This document shows positions 44,059 through 53,924 of a stretch of 64,000 nt of DNA, in pieces; within the stretch, counting starts at the first letter, position 1; every line of letters begins with the position of its first letter. A program made the position numbers and the translations under genes. This DNA is from Nocardioides piscis (GTDB lineage: Bacteria; Actinomycetota; Actinomycetes; Propionibacteriales; Nocardioidaceae): contig NZ_CP049866.1 of NCBI RefSeq assembly GCF_011300215.1, positions 1,364,001 to 1,428,000 of the forward strand, given 5' to 3'. Under the pieces are notes generated by a model. The model saw only the letters and a list, made by a program, of their open reading frames with translations, was not told the origin of the DNA and did no database searches.

Positions 44059-46266
44059 CTAGCGGCGCTTGCGCTGTCGGTCGATCAGTGCCTGGTGGAG
44101 ATGCAGGTCACCTGTGTTGCGGTGCCATTCGCCGTCGCTGGCCAGCTCCCAGGCGTTCGTCTCGGGGCTGAACGACCGGTCGAGGAGCTCGCCGACGGCG
44201 TCGACGTTGGGCCCCTCCGGCAGCCGGACCAGGACCTCGACGCGACGGTCGAGGTTGCGGTGCATCAGGTCGGCGGAGCCGATCCACACCCGGGGGGAGT
44301 CGTCGTTGACGAAGCAGAAGACCCGGCTGTGCTCGAGGAAGCGGCCCAGGATCGAGCGCACGGTGATCGTCTCGGAGAGTCCGGGCACCCCGGGACGGAG
44401 CGCGCAGATGCCGCGGATCAGCAGCTCGACGGGGACGCCGGCCTGGGAGGCGAGGTAGAGGGCGTCGATGAGCGCCTCGTCGACGATCGAGTTGGCCTTG
44501 ATCCGGATGCCGGCAGGGCGTCCGGACTGGTGGTTGGCGATCTCGGCGTGGATCTGCTCGATCAGGCCGTTGCGGACGTTGTCGGGGGCGACGAGAAGTC
44601 CGTCGTATGTCGTGTTGCGGCTGATCCCCGAGAGGTTGTTGAACAGGTGGGCCACGTCCTCGCCGACCGCCGGGTCGGCCGTCAGCAGCCCGAGGTCCTC
44701 ATAGAGCCGCGCGGTCTTCGGGTTGTAGTTGCCGGTCCCGATGTGGGTGTAGCGGCGGATGCCGTCGGGTTCGTCGCGGACCACCATCGAGAGCTTGCAG
44801 TGGGTCTTGAGGCCGACGAGGCCATAGACCACGTGACAGCCGGCGTGCTCGAGCTTGCGGGCCCAACGGATGTTGGCCTGTTCGTCGAAGCGGGCCTTGA
44901 TCTCCACGATGACGAGGACCTGCTTGCCCGCCTGGGCGGCGTCGATCAGGGCGTCGATGATCGGGCTGTCACCCGAGGTGCGATAGAGGGTCTGCTTGAT
45001 CGCGAGCACGTGTGGGTCGGCGGCAGCCTGCTCGAGGAAGCGCTGCACGGAGGTGGCGAACGAGTCATAGGGGTGATGGAGCAGCACGTCTTGTCGGCGT
45101 ACGGCGTCGAAGACGTCAACGGGCTTGGCCGACTCGAACTCCGCGAGATGGGCGTGCGTGGTGGGCACGAACGCCGGGAACTTCAGGTCGTCGCGCGGCA
45201 GGTCGGCGATGGAGTGCAGGCCCCGCAGGTCGAGGGGACCCTGCAGCCGGGTGACCTCCTCGCGGCGGACGCCGAGCTCGGAGACGAGCAGGTCGAGGAC
45301 CGTCGGGTCGATCGACTCCTCGACCTCGAGCCGCACGGGCGGGCCGAACTTGCGTCGAAGCAGCTCCTTCTCCAGCGCGGCGAGCAGGTTCTCCGCGTCG
45401 TCCTCCTCCACCTCGAGGTCCTCGTTGCGGGTGACGCGGAAGGTGTGCGCGTGCACGACCTCCATCCCGGGGAAGAGCTTCTTGAGGTGCTCGCCGATCA
45501 CGTCCTCGAGAGGCACGAACCGCTGGTTGCCGACCGGCACGAACCGGCTGAAGATCGGCGGGACCTTGACGCGGGCGAAGTGCTCGGTGCCGGTCTTGGG
45601 GTGCCGGACCAGCACCGCGAGGTTGAGCGAGAGCCCGGAGATGTAGGGGAACGGGTGGGCCGGGTCGACGGCCAGCGGCGTGAGGACCGGGAAGATGCGG
45701 TCCTTGAAGAGCTTCTTGCAGACTGATCGCTCGTCGCGGTCGAGATCGGACCAGCGCACGATCTCGATGCCCTCGTCGCGCAGGTCGGGGATGACCTGCT
45801 CGTTGAAGACGAGGGCGTGGCGCTTCATCAGCTCACGACTGGTGGCCCACAGCTGCTCGAGCTGTTCGCGGGGCATCAGCCCGCTGGCGGCGCGTACGGC
45901 GACGTGGGCTGCGATGCGTCGCTTGAGCCCGGCGACGCGGACCATGAAGAACTCGTCGAGGTTGCTGGCGAAGATCGCCAGGAAGCGCGCCCGCTCGAGG
46001 AGCGGCACGGTGGGGTCCTCGGCCAGCTCGAGCACCCGTTGGTTGAAGTGCAGCCAGGACAGCTCGCGGTCGAGGAAGCGGTCCTCGAACTTCTCCACGG
46101 CGGCGATCTCGGTCGGGTCGGGCACGTAGGGCGGCTCGACGTCGAAGGTGTCGGTGGGGTGGCCGAAGGCCTCACCCGGCACCGGGCCGTCCTCGATGGA
46201 GGCGCCGACGGAGCTGGGCAGCCGGGTGCTGGACGGCTCTTCGGTGGCTTCGGCTGTGTCCGGCAT
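44059..46266 (-). CDS. ppk: polyphosphate kinase 1
   Basis: 735 residues. It reversibly polymerises the terminal phosphate of ATP into polyphosphate. The N-terminal domain has [17 protein letters not shown] and [20 protein letters not shown]. The catalytic histidines lie in [12 protein letters not shown] and [12 protein letters not shown], within phospholipase-D-like domains; [11 protein letters not shown] and FNNLSGI are also family marks. The ATG is preceded at 7 bases by AAGACT and further upstream by a PHO box. Confidence 0.95.
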   Translation of the reverse strand: MPDTAEATEEPSSTRLPSSVGASIEDGPVPGEAFGHPTDTFDVEPPYVPDPTEIAAVEKFEDRFLDRELSWLHFNQRVLELAEDPTVPLLERARFLAIFASNLDEFFMVRVAGLKRRIAAHVAVRAASGLMPREQLEQLWATSRELMKRHALVFNEQVIPDLRDEGIEIVRWSDLDRDERSVCKKLFKDRIFPVLTPLAVDPAHPFPYISGLSLNLAVLVRHPKTGTEHFARVKVPPIFSRFVPVGNQRFVPLEDVIGEHLKKLFPGMEVVHAHTFRVTRNEDLEVEEDDAENLLAALEKELLRRKFGPPVRLEVEESIDPTVLDLLVSELGVRREEVTRLQGPLDLRGLHSIADLPRDDLKFPAFVPTTHAHLAEFESAKPVDVFDAVRRQDVLLHHPYDSFATSVQRFLEQAAADPHVLAIKQTLYRTSGDSPIIDALIDAAQAGKQVLVIVEIKARFDEQANIRWARKLEHAGCHVVYGLVGLKTHCKLSMVVRDEPDGIRRYTHIGTGNYNPKTARLYEDLGLLTADPAVGEDVAHLFNNLSGISRNTTYDGLLVAPDNVRNGLIEQIHAEIANHQSGRPAGIRIKANSIVDEALIDALYLASQAGVPVELLIRGICALRPGVPGLSETITVRSILGRFLEHSRVFCFVNDDSPRVWIGSADLMHRNLDRRVEVLVRLPEGPNVDAVGELLDRSFSPETNAWELASDGEWHRNTGDLHLHQALIDRQRKRR

Positions 46267-46284
46267 ACAGGTCAGTCTTCCACC

Positions 46285-46306
46285 GCTCGGTGAACGCGGG
46301 GTGATC
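46285..46306 (-). promoter_or_regulatory. PHO box of ppk
   Basis: On the minus strand GATCACCCCGC and GTTCACCGAGC form two contiguous 11-base units. They end just upstream of the AAGACT hexamer, near where a -35 element would be. This fits activation by PhoP of a leaderless ppk transcript. Confidence 0.7.
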
Positions 46307-46349
46307 GACGGTCAGGGGCGTCCCCCGTCGAGGTCTTCGGACGTCTGGC

Positions 46350-46712
46350 TCAATAGACGACGGCCTGGACCCCGTCGGCGAGGATCTCCTCGGCGAAGAC
46401 GGCCGCGCCGGCGATGGTGACCCCCTCGCGCAGGTCGCCCTCGACCATGCCGCGCCGCACCGCGCACTGCGTGCACACCGTCACCCGGCCGTTGGCGACG
46501 ACGACGCCGATCAGGTCGGCGAGCGGCGTGGCGTGCTCGAGGACGAACTCCTCGGCGCGACCGGGGACGCCGAACCAGGCGGCCTCGCCCGTGAGCCACA
46601 ACGAGACGTCCGCCCCCGCGGCGGTCGCGGCGGCGGCGACCGTGAACGCCTGGTTGCAGCGCTCGGCGTCCTCGGAGCCGCAGGTGACCTTGACGACGAG
46701 TGAGCGAGCCAT
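46350..46712 (-). CDS. DsrE/F-like family protein
   Basis: 120 residues of the DsrE-like fold: VVKVTCGSEDAERCNQAFTV at the start, VSLWLTGEAAW and VTVCTQCAVRRGM, with several cysteines that could handle sulfur. Most family members lack a known role. It is divergent from the nitrobindin gene with overlapping promoters in a 23-base gap. ATG start is preceded by TAGAGT at 6 bases. Confidence 0.8.
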   Translation of the reverse strand: MARSLVVKVTCGSEDAERCNQAFTVAAAATAAGADVSLWLTGEAAWFGVPGRAEEFVLEHATPLADLIGVVVANGRVTVCTQCAVRRGMVEGDLREGVTIAGAAVFAEEILADGVQAVVY

Positions 46713-46718
46713 GACAAG

Positions 46719-46728
46719 ACTCTAGACT
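46719..46728. promoter_or_regulatory. overlapping divergent -10 hexamers
   Basis: ACTCTAGACT carries TAGACT on the plus strand (46723-46728, 7 bases before ATG 46736) and TAGAGT on the minus strand (46719-46724, 6 bases before ATG 46712). The two hexamers share the central TA, so polymerase can occupy only one at a time. Confidence 0.65.
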
Positions 46729-46735
46729 TCGCCGC

Positions 46736-47230
46736 ATGCCGTTCGAGATCCCCGACAACCTGCACCCCAACTGCGGCCCGGTCGCCTGGCTGCTGGGGAC
46801 CTGGCAGGGCAACGGGCACGGCGACTACCCCACGATCGGGGAGTTCGAGTTCGGCCAGGAGCTGATCTTCACCCACGACGGTCGGCCCTTCTTCCACTAC
46901 ATGGCGCGGGCCTGGATCGTCGACGCCGAGGGCAAGCACGTGCGGGAGGCGGCGATGGAGACCGGCTTCCTGCGCTGCCCCGAGCCGGGCAAGCTCGAGC
47001 TGCTGCTCGCGCACAACACCGGCTTCGCCGAGGTCTGGTATGGCGCTGCGGAGGCCGGAAAGATGGAGCTGCACACCGCCGGGGTGGCCTTCACCGAGAC
47101 CGCCAAGCAGGTCACGGCCGGCTCCCGGATGTATGGCAACGTCGAGGGCGACCTGCTCTACGCCTACGACATGGCCGCGATGGGCCAGGAGCTCCAGCCG
47201 CACACCTGGGCGCGCCTGCGACGGGCCTGA
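46736..47230 (+). CDS. nitrobindin family heme-binding protein (peroxynitrite isomerase)
   Basis: 164-residue beta-barrel of the THAP4/nitrobindin (DUF1794) family. Diagnostic GTWQGNGHGDYPTI near residue 21 and the C-terminal QPHTWARLRR, whose histidine is the proximal heme ligand. Related mycobacterial proteins isomerise peroxynitrite to nitrate. First gene of nitrobindin-fur-ygfZ-mshD. Confidence 0.9.
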   Translation: MPFEIPDNLHPNCGPVAWLLGTWQGNGHGDYPTIGEFEFGQELIFTHDGRPFFHYMARAWIVDAEGKHVREAAMETGFLRCPEPGKLELLLAHNTGFAEVWYGAAEAGKMELHTAGVAFTETAKQVTAGSRMYGNVEGDLLYAYDMAAMGQELQPHTWARLRRA

Positions 47231-47235
47231 GGGCG

Positions 47236-47670
47236 ATGTCCTCAGGGCCGGACGACCTCGCCGACCGCCTCCGCGGCAGCGGCTACCGGTTGACGCCCCA
47301 ACGCCAGCTGATCCTGCGCGCCGTCGAGGAGCTCGGCCACGCCACCCCCGACGAGGTGCTGGCCCGCGTGCGCGAGCAGGCGAGCGCGGTCAACGCCTCG
47401 ACGGTCTATCGCACGCTGGAGGTCCTGCAGGAGCTCGGCCTGGTCCGGCACACCCACCTCAGCGACCGGGCGCCGACCTATCACTCCACGCGGGAGCCGG
47501 AGCACTTCCACCTCGTGTGCCGGAAGTGTCAGCGCGTCCGCAGTGTTGAACCCGATGTGGCGACCGCCCTGGTGGCCACGCTGCGCAGCGACCACGGCTT
47601 CGCCGTCGACCTCGGACACCTGGCGGTGTTCGGTCACTGCCTCGACTGCTCCCCAGGAGAAACCTCATGA
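47236..47670 (+). CDS. Fur-family metal-dependent repressor
   Basis: 144 residues. The winged helix shows YRLTPQRQLILRAVEELGHA and ASTVYRTLEVLQELGLV. The metal/dimer domain shows EPEHFHLVCRKCQRV and a final CLDC, giving a four-cysteine structural zinc site. Which metal it senses cannot be read. It follows nitrobindin by 5 bases and overlaps ygfZ by 4 bases. Confidence 0.9.
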   Translation: MSSGPDDLADRLRGSGYRLTPQRQLILRAVEELGHATPDEVLARVREQASAVNASTVYRTLEVLQELGLVRHTHLSDRAPTYHSTREPEHFHLVCRKCQRVRSVEPDVATALVATLRSDHGFAVDLGHLAVFGHCLDCSPGETS

Positions 47671-48611
47671 CCTCGCCCCTGCTCCACCTTCCCGGCGCCG
47701 TCGCCGGCGACGGGATCGACGCACCCGTGGCGGCCCACTACGGGTCGTTCAACGGCGAGCAGCGGACGCTGGAGGCGGGGGAGGGGTTCGTCGACCTCTC
47801 CCACCGTGACGTGATCCGGGTCGAGGGTCCCGACCGGCTGGGCTGGCTGCACTCGCTGACCACCCAGTTCTTCGAGGGCCTCGAACCCGGCGCGTGGACC
47901 CAGGCGCTGGTCCTCAGCCCGCAGGGCCATGTCGAGCACGCGTTCGCGGGGGTCGACGACGGCACCGCGTTCGTCGCCCACACCGAGCCGGGGGCGGGGC
48001 AGCCGCTGGTCGACTTCCTCGACCGGATGCGGTTCATGATGCGGGTCGAGGTCAGCGTGCAGACGGCGGAGACGGCCGTGGCCTGGCGGCCGGCGACCGC
48101 CGAGCGCCCAGCGACATACGACTTCGTGCCGCGGGACCGTCTCGAAGCGTATGCCGACGCCGCCGGCCCTGCCGCAGGCACGTGGGCGTTCGAGGCGCTG
48201 CGGATCGCGCGGGGCGAGCCGCGGCTCGGGCTCGACACCGACCACCGGTCGATCCCCAACGAGCTGGGCTGGATCGGGTCGGCGGTGCACCTGCAGAAGG
48301 GCTGCTATCGCGGACAGGAGACGGTCGCGCGGGTACACACCCTCGGCCGGCCGCCGCGTCGCCTCACCCTGCTCCACCTCGACGGCTCGGAGAACCGCCT
48401 GCCCGTGCGGGGTTCTGAAGTGACGGCGGGCGGCAAGTCGGTCGGCTTCGTGGGCTCCAGCGCACGCCACCACGAGCTCGGCCCGATCGCCCTGGCGCTC
48501 CTCAAGCGCAACCTGGCGGTGGACGCCGGGCTGACGGTGGACGAGATGCCGGCCGCCCAGGAGGTCATCGTGGACCCGGAGGTCGGCCTGCACTTCCGGC
48601 CCAACCGGTGA
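47667..48611 (+). CDS. ygfZ: folate-binding protein YgfZ
   Basis: 314-residue GcvT-related protein with the invariant YgfZ motif KGCYRGQETVARVH. YgfZ proteins aid iron-sulfur cluster assembly or repair using tetrahydrofolate. Overlaps fur upstream and mshD downstream by 4 bases each, so the four genes are translationally linked. Confidence 0.92.
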   Translation: MTSPLLHLPGAVAGDGIDAPVAAHYGSFNGEQRTLEAGEGFVDLSHRDVIRVEGPDRLGWLHSLTTQFFEGLEPGAWTQALVLSPQGHVEHAFAGVDDGTAFVAHTEPGAGQPLVDFLDRMRFMMRVEVSVQTAETAVAWRPATAERPATYDFVPRDRLEAYADAAGPAAGTWAFEALRIARGEPRLGLDTDHRSIPNELGWIGSAVHLQKGCYRGQETVARVHTLGRPPRRLTLLHLDGSENRLPVRGSEVTAGGKSVGFVGSSARHHELGPIALALLKRNLAVDAGLTVDEMPAAQEVIVDPEVGLHFRPNR

Positions 48612-49414
48612 ACGACCTGCTCGAGCGGGTCTCCGCGATCGCGGCCGCTGCGGAGGCCGCCGACGGGGCGGCGCCGCTCGACGAGGCGACCTGGCTGTGG
48701 CTGCGTGCCGGTCTGGGCGAGGGCGAGAGCGCGGCGGTCGACGAGACCGGCTTCCTGCTCCGGCGCGGGAGCGAGGTGCACCTCGTCGTGCACCCCGACC
48801 ACCGCGGTCGGGGTCTCGGCGCCCGCCGGCTCGCGGGGGTCGAGGGCCCGGCGCAGGCGTGGTCGCACGGCAACCATCCGGCGGCGGCCAGGCTGGCGGC
48901 GCGGTTCGGGTTCGACCGGGTGCGCGACCTGTGGGTGATGCGTCGGGCGATGAGCGAGCCGCTGCCGCCAGGGTCCGGCGTCGGCATACGCCCGTTCGCG
49001 CCTGGTGACGAACCCGAGCTGCTGCGCGTCAACGCGGCCGCGTTCGCCGCCCACCCCGAGCAGGGCGCGCTCGACGTGGCCGGGCTCGCCGCCCGGATGG
49101 CCGAGCCGTGGTTCGACCCGGCGGGTCTGCTGGTGGCGATGGACGGCCCCCGGATGCTCGGCTTCCACTGGACCAAGCAGCACTCGCCCGAGCTGGGTGA
49201 GGTCTATGTGGTCGGCATCGACCCGGCTGCCCAGGGTCGCGGTCTCGGGAGCGCGCTCACCCTCGCCGGGCTCCACCACCTGGCTGGGCTCGGCGTCTCC
49301 GAGACCATCCTCTATGTCGAGGCCGACAACCACGTCGCCCGCTCGACCTATGCCCGGCTCGGCTTCACCCACGCCGACACCGACACGCACGTGCTCTATC
49401 GCCGGATTTCCTGA
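48608..49414 (+). CDS. mshD: mycothiol synthase
   Basis: 268 residues with two GNAT domains. The second has HWTKQHSPELGEVYVVGID and QGRGLGSALTLAGLHHL, specific for MshD, which acetylates the cysteinyl group in the last step of mycothiol synthesis. Neighbouring glnR supports the call (same pairing as Rv0818-Rv0819). Slightly shorter than the usual ~300. GTG start overlaps the ygfZ stop. Confidence 0.92.
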   Translation: MNDLLERVSAIAAAAEAADGAAPLDEATWLWLRAGLGEGESAAVDETGFLLRRGSEVHLVVHPDHRGRGLGARRLAGVEGPAQAWSHGNHPAAARLAARFGFDRVRDLWVMRRAMSEPLPPGSGVGIRPFAPGDEPELLRVNAAAFAAHPEQGALDVAGLAARMAEPWFDPAGLLVAMDGPRMLGFHWTKQHSPELGEVYVVGIDPAAQGRGLGSALTLAGLHHLAGLGVSETILYVEADNHVARSTYARLGFTHADTDTHVLYRRIS

Positions 49415-49468
49415 CGCGCCTCTGTGTCGTCCGGTGCGCGACCTGTGCGTCTTCCTTCGCGTGACGCT

Positions 49469-49530
49469 TAGTTCAGGACGAGTGTGTCGTCGGCGCTCCC
49501 TCTGAACGACCGTCTTGTCCTGAACTACCC
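49469..49530. repeat. palindromic element, family B, copy 2
   Basis: 62 bp. Outer arms TAGTTCAGGACGAG (49469-49482) and CTTGTCCTGAACTA (49514-49527) pair with one G-T wobble; inner GTCGT / ACGAC pair. Orientation is opposite to copies 1 and 3. It contains the glnR stop codon and lies between convergent mshD and glnR. Confidence 0.88.
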
Positions 49531-50225
49531 AAGTTGTCGGTGTCCTCGACCGGCAGGACGAAGCGATAGCCGACGTTGCGCACGGTGCCGATGAGGTGCT
49601 CGTTCTCGGGGCCGAGCTTGGCCCGCAACCGCCGGACGTGGACGTCGACGGTGCGGGTGCCGCCGAAGTAGTCGTAGCCCCAGACCTCCTGGAGCAGCTG
49701 CTGGCGGGTGAAGACCCGGCCCGGGTGCTGGGCCAGATATTTCAGCAGCTCGAACTCCTTGTAGGTCAGGTCGAGGGGCCGGCCGCGGATCTTGGCGGTG
49801 TAGGTGGCGTCGTCGACGACCACCTCGCCGCTGCGGATCACGTGGGAGGTGGGGTCGGCCGCGTCTCGCGCGGCGGCCAACCGGCTCACCGCGAGGCGGA
49901 TGCGTGCCTCGAGCTCCGCCGGCCCACAGGTGTGCAGCACGACGTCGTCCATCGCCCAGTCGTGGGCGACGACCGACAGGCCGCCCTCGGTGACGATGAG
50001 CAGCACGGGCACGTCGGTGCCTGTCGTGCGGATCAGCCGGCAGAGGTCGCGCGCGTTGGCGAGCTCCTGGCGGCCGTCGACGAGCACGAGGTCGGAACCG
50101 GGGGCCTCGAGGAGCGCGCTGCCCTCGGCGGGCAGGATCTTCACCGTGTGGCCGAGCAGCGACAGGGCCGGCAGGACGTCGGCCGAGGGTTGCAGGGCGC
50201 TGGTCAGCAGCATCAGCGTGCTCAT
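49473..50225 (-). CDS. glnR: GlnR-type orphan OmpR-family response regulator
   Basis: 250 residues. The receiver-like domain keeps Asp50 (LVLVDGR), followed by [19 protein letters not shown]. The DNA-binding domain has [40 protein letters not shown] and [20 protein letters not shown]. It matches mycobacterial GlnR closely; GlnR is the nitrogen-control activator. Residues from about 232 ([19 protein letters not shown]) are encoded by the family B palindrome and are absent from known GlnR tails. ATG has GAGGAGG upstream. Confidence 0.9.
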   Translation of the reverse strand: MSTLMLLTSALQPSADVLPALSLLGHTVKILPAEGSALLEAPGSDLVLVDGRQELANARDLCRLIRTTGTDVPVLLIVTEGGLSVVAHDWAMDDVVLHTCGPAELEARIRLAVSRLAAARDAADPTSHVIRSGEVVVDDATYTAKIRGRPLDLTYKEFELLKYLAQHPGRVFTRQQLLQEVWGYDYFGGTRTVDVHVRRLRAKLGPENEHLIGTVRNVGYRFVLPVEDTDNLGSSGQDGRSEGAPTTHSS

Positions 50226-50270
50226 GCTCTGCCTCCTCACCACGATGGCGGATAAGCAAGGATAGGGCGC

Positions 50271-50567
50271 GTGAGCGCTCAGCGAGGTGGAGAAGTCGCG
50301 GCTGAGACGATCCTCGTCCGCTACTGGGCCGGGGCGCGTGCCGCCGCCGGGGTCGACCAGGACGTGTTCGAGGTGGCGGGTCCGGTCACCCTCGCCGAGG
50401 TCGTACGCCGAGTGCTGGCCGCCCACCCGGCGCCGGCCGTCGAGCCGACGATCCGCGCCTGCTCGGTGCTCGTCGGCGATCGGCCGGTCAGCTCACGCAA
50501 TGCTGCGGACGTGGAGGTCGGCCCCGGGTCGACCGTCGAGTTCCTGCCGCCGTTCGCCGGGGGCTGA
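50271..50567 (+). CDS. MoaD/ThiS-family sulfur carrier protein
   Basis: 98 residues with a ubiquitin-like fold: [20 protein letters not shown] and [16 protein letters not shown], ending in the GG that is thiocarboxylated. Either a molybdopterin synthase small subunit or another sulfur carrier. Its partner enzymes are not in the window. GTG start 50271; the divergent glnR starts 45 bases away. Confidence 0.85.
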   Translation: MSAQRGGEVAAETILVRYWAGARAAAGVDQDVFEVAGPVTLAEVVRRVLAAHPAPAVEPTIRACSVLVGDRPVSSRNAADVEVGPGSTVEFLPPFAGG

Positions 50568-50677
50568 CGAACGAACCTGGCGCTGGACGCTTCGCTCGAG
50601 ATGCGCCCGGGCACCCCGCGAAGTAGTTGAAATATGACGGGGTCCCTGTCTGGTGACTGCCACCCCGACATCGCGTC

Positions 50678-50712
50678 TACACTCCCCGCAGGCGGGCCTG
50701 TCTGGGCCCGCC
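50678..50712 (+). promoter_or_regulatory. promoter and leader hairpin of the large secreted protein
   Basis: TACACT (50678-50683) as a -10, with a perfect 8-bp hairpin GGCGGGCC-TGTCTG-GGCCCGCC (50691-50712) at the likely transcript 5' end. This could stabilise the mRNA. The gene starts at 50774 after AAAGGGGGC. Confidence 0.45.
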
Positions 50713-50773
50713 GACGCATGACCACGGGGGCGGGACGTTGACTCTGCCCTGCACAACCAACAAAGGGGGCAGT

Positions 50774-52944
50774 ATGAACAATTCTCTTCTCCGGCGCCTC
50801 GCGCGCCGCACGACTGCGATCGGTGCGGGCGCCGCGCTGGTGGCGGCTGGACTGAGCCTGGGGGTGACGGTCCCCGCGCACGCGGTGGTGGGCCTGACCG
50901 GCCAGCTCGTCGACGCCCAGGGCAACCCGGCCGAGGGCAAGGTCGCCATCTATCGCCAGCAGGGCGACAGCAGCTTCACCACCTACAGCACGCTCACCCT
51001 CGACAACGGGTCGTTCACGCGGACCTCCTACCCGGCGGGCGTCTACAAGTTCCAGTACTCCTCCGTCGACGCGTCCTACACGGAGTTCTTCCGCGACAAG
51101 GCCGACCTCGCCTCCGCCGACGCAGTCACGGTCGCCGACGGCACCACGGCCAACCTCGGCACGTGGACGGTCGAGCAGCCGCTGGTCACGGGAACGGTCA
51201 CCGACCCCAGTGGTCGGCCGGTGGGCAGTGCGCAGGTGACTGCCTACAACGCATCGACCCAGACCCGCGTCAACTCGGACTCGACTGACGACCAGGGTCG
51301 TTTCTACGTCCCCGTCGGCAGCGCGCCGGTGAAGCTCCACGTCACGTCCTACAGGTACAACCTCAGTGACGAGTGGTACAACGACAAGCCGACCTTCGCG
51401 ACCGCCGACGCGGTGTCCGGGTCGGCCGCCGGCACCAACCTGGCCATCGCGCTCGCTCCGGCCGGCAAGATCACCGGGCAGGTCACCAACGACGCCGGCG
51501 TCCCGCTGGAATACGTCGAGGTCTGGACGGTGAGCGACTCCTCCTACAACGACTACGTCGACGTGACGGACAAGAACGGCGTCTACGTCATCGAGAACGT
51601 GCCGACCGGCAACTTCGACATCTGGTTCTACGACCCCATCGGGGAGTACGACGACGAGTACTACAACAACGTCCAGACCCGCGCCGAGGCCACTGAGCTG
51701 ACGGTCTCGCCCGGCCAGGTCGTCTCCGGCATCAACGCCAACCTCACACCCGAAGCGGCCGAGGTCCCGGCCCGACGGTCGAGGTCTCCGGTGCCGTCCG
51801 CGACGACGCCGGCGCTCCGCTGGTGGGCGTCCCGGTGCATGCCTGGAGCACCCCGAACGGTTCGGCCAGCGAGAAGATCGTGGAGACGGTCCGCTCCAAC
51901 CGCCAGGGTGTCTACAGCTTCACCGAGCTCGACCAGGTCGCCGGCGAGAACCAGTTCAAGATCGAGGCCGCCCCCTCCGACGGATACATTCCCGGTGACG
52001 AGAACGCGTTCCGCGTGTTCGACTCCTGGTATGGCGGCAAGACCGACTACGACCGGTCGCCTGTCGTGACGGTCCCGGCCGCGGGTGCGGACATCTCGCT
52101 GCTGCGTGCCGGTGGCATCGAGGGCTCGATCACCGGTGTCGCCGGTCTCGGCCTGAGCGGCTCCGCCACTCTCCTCGACGCCGACGGGGACAACGTCGGC
52201 GGTTCCGCGACCAAGGCGGACAACACCTTCAAGAGCCGGTCGATCTACCCGGGGACCTACAAAGTGCAGTTCGCCGACACCCAGGGAAACCACGCCGCGG
52301 AGTGGTGGAAGAACGCGACCTTCGCCGATGCCACCACCATCACGGTGAAGCCGGGCCAGATGGTCTCCGGCCTCAACGCGGTGCTCGCCGCCACGTTGTC
52401 GACCACCGAGCGCCCCGAGGTCAAGAACTACCCGTGGGTCGGCAAGCCGGTCTCGGCGACCTCCGGTTCCTGGAACCTCTCGTCGGGCACCACCTACACC
52501 TACGAGTGGCTCAACGGCTCCACGGTGGTCGGCAACGGCGCGACGTTCACGCCGAGCAAGTCCCTGATCGGCAAGCGCCTCGTCGTGCGGGTGACCGCTG
52601 AGAACGGCAAGCTGGTCGGCACCTCCACGACGGCCAAGACCGCCAAGGTCGGCTACAAGCCGAAGATCAAGGCCAAGGTGAAGGGCTCCAGCGTTACCTT
52701 CAAGATCAAGGCCAAGCCGGTCAAGGGGAAGAAGGTCAAGGGCACGGTCGTCGCCAAGGAGATCGTCAAGGTCAAGAAGAACGGCAAGATCAAGTACAAG
52801 AAGCTGGGCAAGACCAAGATCAAGAAGGGCCAGGGCAAGCTCTCGCTCGGCCAGCTGAAGAAGGGCAAGCACAAGGTCGTGTTCTTCTTCAAGGGCAAGG
52901 GCAAGGTCGGCTCCAACGACATCAAGCGCAAGATCAAGCGCTGA
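50774..52944 (+). pseudogene. large secreted carboxypeptidase-regulatory-like repeat protein, frameshifted as sequenced
   Basis: Would be 723 residues after adding one C to the CCC run at 51766-51768, which joins LTPEAAEVPGPTVEVSG in one frame. A twin-arginine-like signal peptide (RRLARRTTAIGAGAALVAAG, then PAHA) is followed by several CarboxypepD_reg-like beta modules (VTGTVTDPSGRPVGSAQVTA, ITGQVTNDAGVPLEYVEVW, IEGSITGVAGLGLSGSATL). An Ig-like module (SATSGSWNLSSGTTYTYEW) and a ~95-residue lysine-rich tail end the protein. Probably an extracellular structural protein. Confidence 0.8.
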
Positions 52945-52959
52945 CGTCCGGTTGATGCG

Positions 52960-52992
52960 CAGGGCCCCGATGGTTCAGACCACGGGGCCCTG
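52960..52992 (+). terminator. terminator hairpin
   Basis: CAGGGCCCCG-A-TGGT / ACCA-CGGGGCCCTG with a TCAG loop, 16 bases after the stop. Confidence 0.8.
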
Positions 52993-53040
52993 TCGCGTTC
53001 CGCGCGCGAGCGCGCCCGTGCATGTGAGAGATTGCGCGGC

Positions 53041-53924
53041 GTGGAGAACCTGACCAGGGCTGCTCGGGCGGTGCGTCGTGCAGTGCGGTCCGTCGCCCCG
53101 ACCGCGAGGTGCGCCGGGTGGTTCACGGCGTCGAGCTGAGGCTGCCGTGGTCGCACCGGTTGCCTGACTACGTGGCGGTGCACCCGACGTACGGCGTGAA
53201 CATCGTCGACCTCGCGCAGGCGCTGTCGGACTCCGACCCCGCGCCGCTGCGGGTGCTCGACGTCGGAGCCAACGTCGGCGACACCGCCCTGGCGATCCTG
53301 GCCCGGACCGATGCCCGCGTGCTGTGCGTGGAGGGCGACCCCTACTGGCTCCGCTGGCTGGAGCTGAACGTCGCTTCCGACCCCCGGGTCGTCGTCGAAC
53401 CGAGCCTGGTCAGCCTGAAGAGCGACGCGACCATGGCGCCCGTCCGACGAGGCGGGACGACCAGGTTCGAGGCAGCAGGGACGACGGGCTCGGCGCGCCT
53501 GCGCAGCCCGGGCGAGCTGCGGGCCTCCCATCCCGACTTCGCCGGGCTGCGGTTGATCAAGTGCGACACCGACGGGTATGACGTCCCGCTCGTGCCAGCT
53601 CTGGCCGCCGCCTGGGGTGACTCGACGCCGGTGTTGTTCTTCGAGCTCGACCACCGCCTCACCCGCCTCGCGGGCCACGACCCGCGCACCCTGTGGCCAG
53701 CGCTGACCGACCTGGGCTACGTCGAGGCGGCGGTGTGGGACAACCACGGGCGTCCGCTGTTTCGGGCGTCCCTGGCGGACATGCCCGCCCGGGCGGCTGA
53801 GCTCGACGGACCCAGCTTCACCAAGGACTACTGGGACGTCGCGGTGGTGCACGCCGACGACGGCGTCGGGGCTGCGGCTCTGTCGAGCGTGTTGCCGACC
53901 TTCTGGTCGTCCCAGGGGTCCTGA
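53041..53924 (+). CDS. FkbM-family methyltransferase, frameshifted near its start as sequenced
   Basis: 294 residues if one C is added to the CCCC run at 53096-53099, giving VENLTRAARAVRRAVRSVAP then DREVRRVVHGVEL. The GTG at 53041 follows GAGATT at 7 bases, supporting this start. As sequenced, only the frame from about 53109 is intact. The body is a Rossmann methyltransferase (LRVLDVGANVGDTALAIL, the SAM site; VLCVEGDPYWLRWLE) of the FkbM type, which often O-methylates sugars. First gene of the surface-glycan region. Confidence 0.8.

Noticed and set aside
43975..45726. Long plus-strand open frame over ppk
   Set aside because: Antisense shadow of ppk; low-complexity Val/Glu/Asp composition and no family features.
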